A stretch of 64,000 nucleotides of DNA, taken from contig CAMQGK010000552.1 of the NCBI GenBank assembly GCA_947000775.1, forward strand, positions 914,501 to 978,500, read 5' to 3'. A program made the translations under genes and the position numbers. Shown here one piece after another: positions 58,301-64,000 of this stretch. Origin of the DNA: Pterois miles (taxonomy: Eukaryota; Chordata; Actinopteri; Perciformes; Scorpaenidae). Numbering within the stretch: the stretch's first letter is position 1; each line of letters opens with the position of its first letter. The notes below the pieces were generated by a model. The model was not told the origin of the DNA. It searched no databases and saw only the letters and a list, made by a program, of their open reading frames with translations.

Positions 58301-58915
58301 AGGAATGGGAGTTTTTTGCGGCACAGTTTGGAGTTTTGATGTTGTGTGTGTCACCAGTGTAAAGATCGTACATGGTGGCTGAGTCAGTGTGTGTGAGTCA
58401 GTGTGTGTGAGTAAGTGTGTGTGAGTGTTAGGTGTGTGTGTGTGTGTGTGTGTTGTTGTGTGGACAGGCAGCAGGATGGGAAGGTAAACCAATCCATTCC
58501 CAGGCATTGATACGACGTGTCCCTTCTAGTTATAGCCTGGGAACGACGAGGGGCTGCGCAGCCATAAAGCAATCATCTCCGAAATGAATAAAGACCCCAC
58601 CCATGTGAGTGAAAGATGAGTAGACAGTGCTGTGTCATATGTCAGGGCGAGTGGGGGGGGGGCATCTCTCTATATATCCAACTATTAAGAGTCTCTGTAT
58701 GACAGTGCCTGGAGATAAAGCAAGGACATATAATGCGGCAAGATAAAGAGACTGAATGGATGTAGACGTCCTTTAATGAGTGTATTGCACACAGGTATAC
58801 ACACACACACACACACAGACACACACACACACAGCAACATACCTCTTTTTTGCATGAAGCTGAAGAGGTCATCCAGAAACTCTTTTCTCTTTGGGTCTCT
58901 ATCCAGTTCATACAG
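49339..58915 (-). CDS. arid3a: AT-rich interactive domain-containing protein 3A (3' part of gene)
   Basis: Sequence-specific nuclear transcription factor (Bright/Dead ringer family) that binds AT-rich DNA. Coding exons in the window (5' to 3'): 58843-58915, 54592-54775, 52880-53127, 52399-52689, 49772-49861, 49339-49493. They total 1,041 nt (346 aa plus TAA) with matching phases and GT-AG junctions. The first begins in phase 0 inside the ARID region, so the N-terminal exons lie beyond 64000. The ARID domain covers about residues 1-110: LYELDRDPKRKEFLDDLF, then RGTPVNRIPIMAKQVLDLYM, GLVEVINKKLWREITKGL, SAAFTLRTQYMKYLYPYE. The REKLES region follows an Ala-rich helix and reads LEQLRDKLEAGEPPEKK, then ALQHNLLAM, IPMNIRIN, SISMSVELNGVVYTGVLFAQ. 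The visible protein resembles human ARID3A more than ARID3C, mainly in SFGSSLFTYSPNG and the Ala-rich segment. The C-terminus is Ser/Thr-rich with a five-Gln run. Confidence 0.93.
49946..50882. repeat. Long non-autonomous hAT-like element (AGGGCTACACAATTA ends)
   Basis: Left end TAGGGCTACACAATTAATTG and right end, reversed, AAGGCTACAAGATTATGCC are imperfect inverted repeats. Inside are AATATTAATCGTGATCATG and, near the right end, AATAATCATGATAATT. No transposase frame survives. It lies in an arid3a intron; a shorter relative is at 62876-63055. Confidence 0.65.
53684..53708. repeat. (TA)n microsatellite
   Basis: About eleven TA units in an arid3a intron. Confidence 0.95.
55160..55530. repeat. 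AT-rich diverged tandem repeat (minisatellite-like)
   Basis: Units built around TTATTTTATTGTATTTAATT plus TGTATAATTTTATTATATTT recur about five to six times at 60-90-base spacing, with internal deletions. It lies in the arid3a intron between the exons at 54592-54775 and 58843-58915, beside a Tc1 copy. Confidence 0.8.
55588..56811 (+). mobile_element. Tc1/mariner element with internal deletion
   Basis: Long inverted repeats: left GCATATTTGTCACACTT and AGCTATCCAAACCTACCTGG, right CCAGGTAGGTTTGGATAGCG and AAGTGTGACAAATATGC, ending TTCACAGCACTGTA. The left outer end is eroded. On the plus strand the transposase is recognisable in pieces from about 55965: a DNA-binding helix part, then TLWTDETKVELYG-like text near 56398, and the GGGVMVW region near 56517. 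It is broken by stops and frameshifts. After about 56560 the code jumps straight into the right repeat, so the last third, with the remaining catalytic residues, is gone. Confidence 0.85.
56905..56980 (+). repeat. LINE-type 3' tail (GATTGATTGATT)
   Basis: TTTGAAAGGTGCTATACAAA, then TAACGTTTGATTGATTGATTG, the common 3' tail of a fish non-LTR retroposon. It lies immediately after the Tc1 copy; no coding part is attached. Confidence 0.55.
57544..57889. mobile_element. piggyBac-like MITE with TTAA target duplication
   Basis: Bounded by TTAA at 57544-57547 and 57886-57889. The terminal inverted repeats are perfect over 17 bp: CCCTAGAACACTAACGT at 57548-57564 and its reverse complement at 57869-57885. 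The CCCTAGAA end and TTAA site are those of piggyBac-type elements. The 338-bp body has no transposase but carries several short perfect or near-perfect hairpins. It lies in an arid3a intron. Confidence 0.88.
58380..58455. repeat. GT-rich microsatellite region
   Basis: Imperfect GTGTGTGAGT units pass into a pure GT run at about 58434-58452. Confidence 0.9.
58799..58833. repeat. (CA)n microsatellite next to an arid3a splice donor
   Basis: On the minus strand this is a GT repeat starting about ten bases after the exon end at 58843. Confidence 0.95.
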
Positions 58916-60636
58916 CTGTGGAGAGGAAGAAGAGAGCGACAGATGAAGCAAGGATTTCAGATTTTATAGAAAACACAACAAAGGCTTGAGATCTGACATG
59001 CCACAGAAGAAGAAGACTGTCACATAAGCAATCTGAATGCGTAATGACGTGGACATGGACATTCATCCTTAAAGGGCTGTCATGAGAAACCAATCAGTTG
59101 CCCTCTGATCACAAGAGGAGACGACAGAGAGAGAAATGCCGTGGACCAGTCTGGCTTGATGAGAACCTGATGTGGGTCCAGCTGCTAGCGCCGGGGCCCC
59201 GGGTTTGGTGAAAGTTAGCAGTAAAAGTGGGGCGCCAACTCGGGGGAGTACAGTGAGGCCATTGAAGCCTGTGGTTGTTTTTCCAGCCCAGTTTGCTGGT
59301 GTGATAGTGAAATATCTCCTTGAAGCAAAGCCTTTCTATTTATGTGTCATACACTTGATGTTTACTATGTCATGGGGGAGCTTCACTATCGTACTTGAGG
59401 CGTTCACAGTTATATCTGCAAATCACAGTATCTATGTGAGGTCAAGGAGTTTCATAATCTTATTGAAAATGGAGAGTTGTGAAACACAAGCAGCATATTG
59501 TCACTAAACAACAGCACACAGCCAGCAGGCAAAGTCACCTTCATGTTGTACACACCAGAGAAGATCATTTCATATCACATCACATCACAGAAACACATTA
59601 ATGTCACTGCATGTAACCTACACAAACAACCATCACATGCTAGAGCTGAAGCCTTTCAATGTGTTTCTAGTATTGATTAAAACCAAATATGTTCTGGTCC
59701 CAGTCTCTCAACATGTTTTGGGATAATAAAAAGAATATCTTTGGACTGCTGGTCAGACAACATCAGGGACCCATTAGGGAGTACACTTGTCCCCAAAGTC
59801 CAGTTTGTTGATTAGTGTGAACGCTCGATCCCGTACTCAGGCACTGCTCGTCGATCTGTACTGGAGTCCACTTGAAAAGGTGGTCTGCTGTACAGTTCAT
59901 GTACAACTAGGGACAGTTTGCATCAGGTGTGAAAGCCAAATGTACCAAAACACGGAAGCAGACTGCTACTTAACTCGAGTAACATGCAAGGCAGGCTCTT
60001 TTCAATATCACTGGTCTCCTCCAAAATCTGTATATGTACACAGCACACACCAATCTCATCCTCTGAACTGCACAGCCATGGGTGATAAAACATTTTATTT
60101 AGCTAGTTTAATGGTCTGCCTCTGAAGAACGAGAGCCGCTCAGCTGCACAGCAGGCATATTTTCACATCAAACTCCGTGAACTAATGGTTTATTTAGACC
60201 AAACCAGAGTTGTTGATTGTTCGAAAGACTAATGATAATGGTTTTGGTGAGTTTTATTTTGTTTCTGTCAAGTTTGAATGAAGTGTGTTACAATGCTCTG
60301 CCACGTACAGCTGATCTCAACATATACAAATTCACGTGGATGATGACGCAAGTGTATTCAGGTACAGAACAATTTTACTTATGTGAGAGCTGAGCGGTGG
60401 GGGAGTGGAGAAGGGGGCAATCACACTCGGGCATGGTACATATCAATCGTACCTAAAACAATGAAAACACCTGTATCGATGTCCGCTTGACCTTGTGGAG
60501 AAAAGACTAGAGGGACATTTTTCACTCGTCTCTGATATTTTACAGACCAAACCGGAGTCCTATGACCAACACTGAAAACTCTTAATATGTGCAGCTCAAC
60601 ACACCAAAAAAGACAAATTGACAATAGTTTTTATTA

Positions 60637-60930
60637 GGGCTGCAACAGCAAGTCTGCTGATTTTCTCCTTGATGAATCGATTAATCGTTTAGTCTCCAAG
60701 ATCTCTGTGAAATAAATGCCATTACAATTAACCAATTTCTCCCAAGCAGATGACTTCAAATAGCTTGTTTTGACCAACCAACAGTCCACAAATGTTCAGT
60801 TTACGATCACAAAAAACAGAGAAAAGCAGAAAATCTTCACACTGGAGAATTTGGAATATAATAATCAAATGTCAAAATAGTTGCCTGTCAACAAGTTAAT
60901 TGATTGATCGGCTTATTGCTGCAGCTCCAT
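60637..60930. repeat. hAT-like repeat (AGGGCTGCAAC type), full length but diverged
   Basis: Left end TTAGGGCTGCAACAGCAAG, right end TTATTGCTGCAGCTCC. Inside are AATCGATTAATCGTTTAGTC, AAATGTTCAGTTTACGATC and GTCAAAATAGTTGCCTGTC, matching the family of 15599-15905. No coding capacity. Confidence 0.65.
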
Positions 60931-61423
60931 GCAATATCATTCCGTCAACATGTATTGGCTGAATCACTGATAAAAATGCCCATTGATCCAGTCTGATTGC
61001 ACTAAAACTAAACAGGTCTAATAGTAGAAACTGCATGCTTATGCTGACTTACTTGCTAAATATATTCAACGAGTGAATAAAACAACAGTCCGTGACTACA
61101 AGATTTCTGCGTTTGCTTTAAAACACCCGGCCGGAGGAAATGAAAATGAAAGGCTCGTCAAACTGAAGTCTGGTATGATTGGTGACAGTAGTGGCCTCTC
61201 AGCACTAACAGACCGCCCCTCATTGTGGCATTCAACCCTCATTAGTGACACCAAGCTGCCATGAGATCTTATATTCTAGTGGGTAGGGGGAACAGAGGGG
61301 TGGGGACTGGAGAGGGTGGGGGATGCAGACTAATGTACAGGCCTGCTGGAGGCAAAGGGGAGTTTTAATTACAGGATGCATGCATTTCGTGAAGTGCCGC
61401 ACCATAAATCTGGGAAATTACGC

Positions 61424-61437
61424 CCCCCCCCCCCCAC
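61424..61437. repeat. Poly-C run followed by CCA units
   Basis: About 14 Cs, then ACCACCACCACC. Confidence 0.9.
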
Positions 61438-62875
61438 CACCACCACCTCCCATCCCCCCATGTTGCTTTATTTGCCCTCTACCCTCCCCGTCCTGATCAC
61501 ACAAACAAATATTTCCCGAGTGCCGTGGTGGGAAACATGAGGGCTAATGTTCGGATCCCAGTCGTTCCACAGATGTGCTATCGTGGCATGAAAAACATTT
61601 CACCATCAATCAGTGTGAGCAACACGGCACTACACCAAATAAACTATCAAAGCTAGAGCTTTTCAAGTAATGTGTGTTCACTCGCAGCAGTTTAAAGTCG
61701 CGTAACTGCAGCGTTACAGTGTTGACATGGCAGTGAGTTGATTAGTTTCACTGTTTCTGTGCCAACTGTCTACAGTGAAGTGTGAACTGTGTTAACACGC
61801 TCACAGTATCCCTCTTACTAATGCATATCCAGTTTCAACTCTCATTCAGTAGTCCCTGTCGACACGGATGTGGACACACGGTAGCCTGCTTTGTACGGAT
61901 GAACATGTGACTATAATCTAAATTCCTGTAGATGTTACATTCTGTTTGCCGTTTTAATCTCACATTTAATCTCAATCTTAACTGGAATAAATAACAGTGT
62001 TTGGGATACAGAGATAGCATTCCTTGATATGCATCTCAGATCAGCATTTGGAAGTTTTTCTCTTTATCTAATTTTACCCTACACAGCCTAATACAATCCA
62101 ATTACTGAGATATTACTAGAAAAACTGACAGGTTTACATGAACTGCAATGCTCCTTAATTCATCCAATTAATACTTCAAATAGAAAATGTCACTTTCAAA
62201 TGCAATATTCTAATTATCAAACCTAATTTCAACCCTGATTATACCTCTATCGTCATCATGACTGCATCACAATTTTCAGGCATACCTCAAACAAGCTGCC
62301 AAATGACGCATGCTCTGCCATCCATGTCCGCTCACGTAATACAGTCGTCGTAACAAGAACAACTGAGTAATTCTGACATTTGCTGGATGGTAAACCATGT
62401 TAGCACAGACAGGCTGGTCCGTTGTGGAGTTAAATACTGTATGCAAACTGATTGTGTTTAGAGGCTCGGCCCTAATCTGTAATGGAACCAGTTTTGCCTA
62501 AATATTGCTTAATTTGGTAAAAAGTAAAAGAACCAGTGAGAGAGCATTTAAAAGAAAGAAAATTAAAGGGGAAAAGCACTAAACAGGGTTTGTCCAGTGG
62601 CTGCAAATGTCCACATCACACTTCAACACATTGACTTTAAGACACGTCAACCTGCGGCACAGACAGAAGCTGCTAATGGACCGGCTGCATTAAGGAGAGC
62701 AATAGTGACATCATCAGAGTGGGACACCTGACTGACCGAAAGCACCGGCACGACCACTGCCAGCTCTCATTATAGCTTTACTTTTCTCACTGTTTTGTCT
62801 CTGATCTCTATAAGTAGACTGTGCATTCACATGTAGGATCAGTAGGCAATGGGACAAGATTTTGGTATCGGATGT

Positions 62876-63055
62876 AGGGCTACACGATTAGAGACAAAAT
62901 GTTTTTATCGTACTATCACATTTAAGTAAACAGACTGTTTTCAGCTCCCCAAAAAGTGAAGCCTAAACACATCTTTAGAGTTTTCTATGAGCGAAGCACG
63001 TATTATAAACATCAATATCCCATTGCGATTAATATTCGACAAATTGTGCAGCCCT
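62876..63055. mobile_element. Short hAT-like MITE
   Basis: Left end TAGGGCTACACGATTAGAG, right end GACAAATTGTGCAGCCCTT, an imperfect inverted pair. The flanks ATCGGATG and ATGGGAAG agree at 6 of 8 positions, as an aged 8-bp duplication would. The interior includes GCGATTAATATTCG. No coding capacity. Confidence 0.7.
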
Positions 63056-63593
63056 TATGGGAAGCATTGTGGTTTCTGTTTGTAGTCAGAGTAGTACCGA
63101 TCACGATGTTCCAGCGGGCTTTGGTTGAATGCAGGTAAACAGTCTGTGTAAAGAGCAAAAGAGGTGGAACACGTTGGCTAAAATGCAACCTCTAAACCCA
63201 CTGGCTATCGTCTGAAGATGATTTAGCTTTTTATTGGTTTAAAATTAGCTTGTGATAGAATCCCACTGTACAAGTCATCTCTCAATTCCAATTCCAGTCA
63301 CGTTTCTCAAGCTGCTTATCAGACTGTAAACACTGAGCAGCGCACAGAAAACAAAGTCTTGGCCCGGACATCCACTGGCTACACCGGCTCCTCAGAAATA
63401 GCCCCTTGTCTCCAGAGGTTTATCCGTCGTCAGACTGATAAATGATGAGTTCTGAGATTGGTCCGTCTTCATCTCTCTCTGTTTCCTCATCGTCTTTTTC
63501 TCTCTCTCCTGTTTTTGTTTTCAGTCAGTTTCCCTCTCATTCTGATCCCTCTTTAAGTTCCATTTATATAACACATATGTACATTATATATGT

Positions 63594-63713
<120 letters not shown>

Positions 63714-63910
63714 TTTATCATGTTGAGGTGGGTGTGGGTGTCGTATGCTTATATAGGTTTTCACGTCTATAGTATGTGCACAGGAGCAGGGGCCCCTCCA
63801 GGATTAAAGCTCTGCTATTCAGATAAACGACAAGAAACTAGATAAACGACTAAAACTGGGCCAACTGGTAACGCTGGGAGCCAGTTAACGCCCCTTCACC
63901 AAATCCCCTG

Positions 63911-63931
63911 CAAAAAAAAAAAAAAAAAAAA
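63911..63931. repeat. Poly-A run
   Basis: About 20 As; no attached element identified. Confidence 0.9.
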
Positions 63932-64000
63932 AGAGTCCCAAACAAACAGCAGGGCTGACGAGAAGGCTTCAAGGCAGGAAGGGAAAATACTGATATTCTG

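Overview
This is vertebrate nuclear DNA, most likely from a ray-finned (teleost) fish. Coding exons are short, separated by long introns, and bounded by GT-AG splice sites. The intervening DNA is AT-rich and full of Tc1/mariner copies, hAT-like and piggyBac-like miniature elements, LINE tails and CA, GATA and TAC microsatellites typical of fish genomes. I could not determine the species. There is no operon, CRISPR array or prokaryotic feature.

Four protein-coding genes were assembled by eye from exon translations and splice sites, and all four lie on the minus strand. From left to right they are: ndufs7 (1865-9142, complete, 7 coding exons, 195 aa), the iron-sulfur subunit of mitochondrial complex I that carries cluster N2; tmem79 (15090-20948, complete coding part, 4 coding exons, 437 aa), a membrane protein with a MAPEG-like C-terminal half; a CTD small phosphatase-like gene (26923-39513, complete, 11 coding exons, 377 aa; symbol ctdspl3 is tentative), a nuclear HAD-type phosphatase relative with an altered catalytic motif; and arid3a (49339-58915, the 3' six coding exons, 346 aa visible), an ARID/REKLES transcription factor whose 5' exons lie beyond the right edge. 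Every reading phase closes across every assembled junction, which is strong internal support for the models.

The genes are not an obvious functional set. From memory, human ARID3A and NDUFS7 both map to 19p13.3, so that part of the order may reflect old synteny.

Region by region: 1-1750 is flank with a degraded hAT-like copy; 1751-9142 is ndufs7, with a Tc1 remnant in an intron; 9143-9180 is its proximal promoter with CRE-like and ETS-like sites; 9928-11533 is a Tc1/mariner element with roughly 270-bp terminal inverted repeats; 11534-14640 is intergenic with a compound TAC/TAA microsatellite; 14640-21000 is tmem79; 21000-26900 is repeat-bearing flank; 26923-39513 is the phosphatase-like gene; 39514-49338 is intergenic or 3' UTR with several foldback and hAT-like elements; 49339-64000 is arid3a and its large upstream intron, holding a deleted Tc1, a piggyBac-like MITE and a 54-unit CA repeat.

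I did not find a new multi-gene system. The most notable points are the DLEET version of the DxDxT catalytic motif in the phosphatase-like protein, a cysteine cluster in TMEM79, a perfect 40-bp inverted repeat, a piggyBac-like MITE built from a series of small hairpins, and a four-copy repeat family that includes a mosaic copy with the ends of another family.
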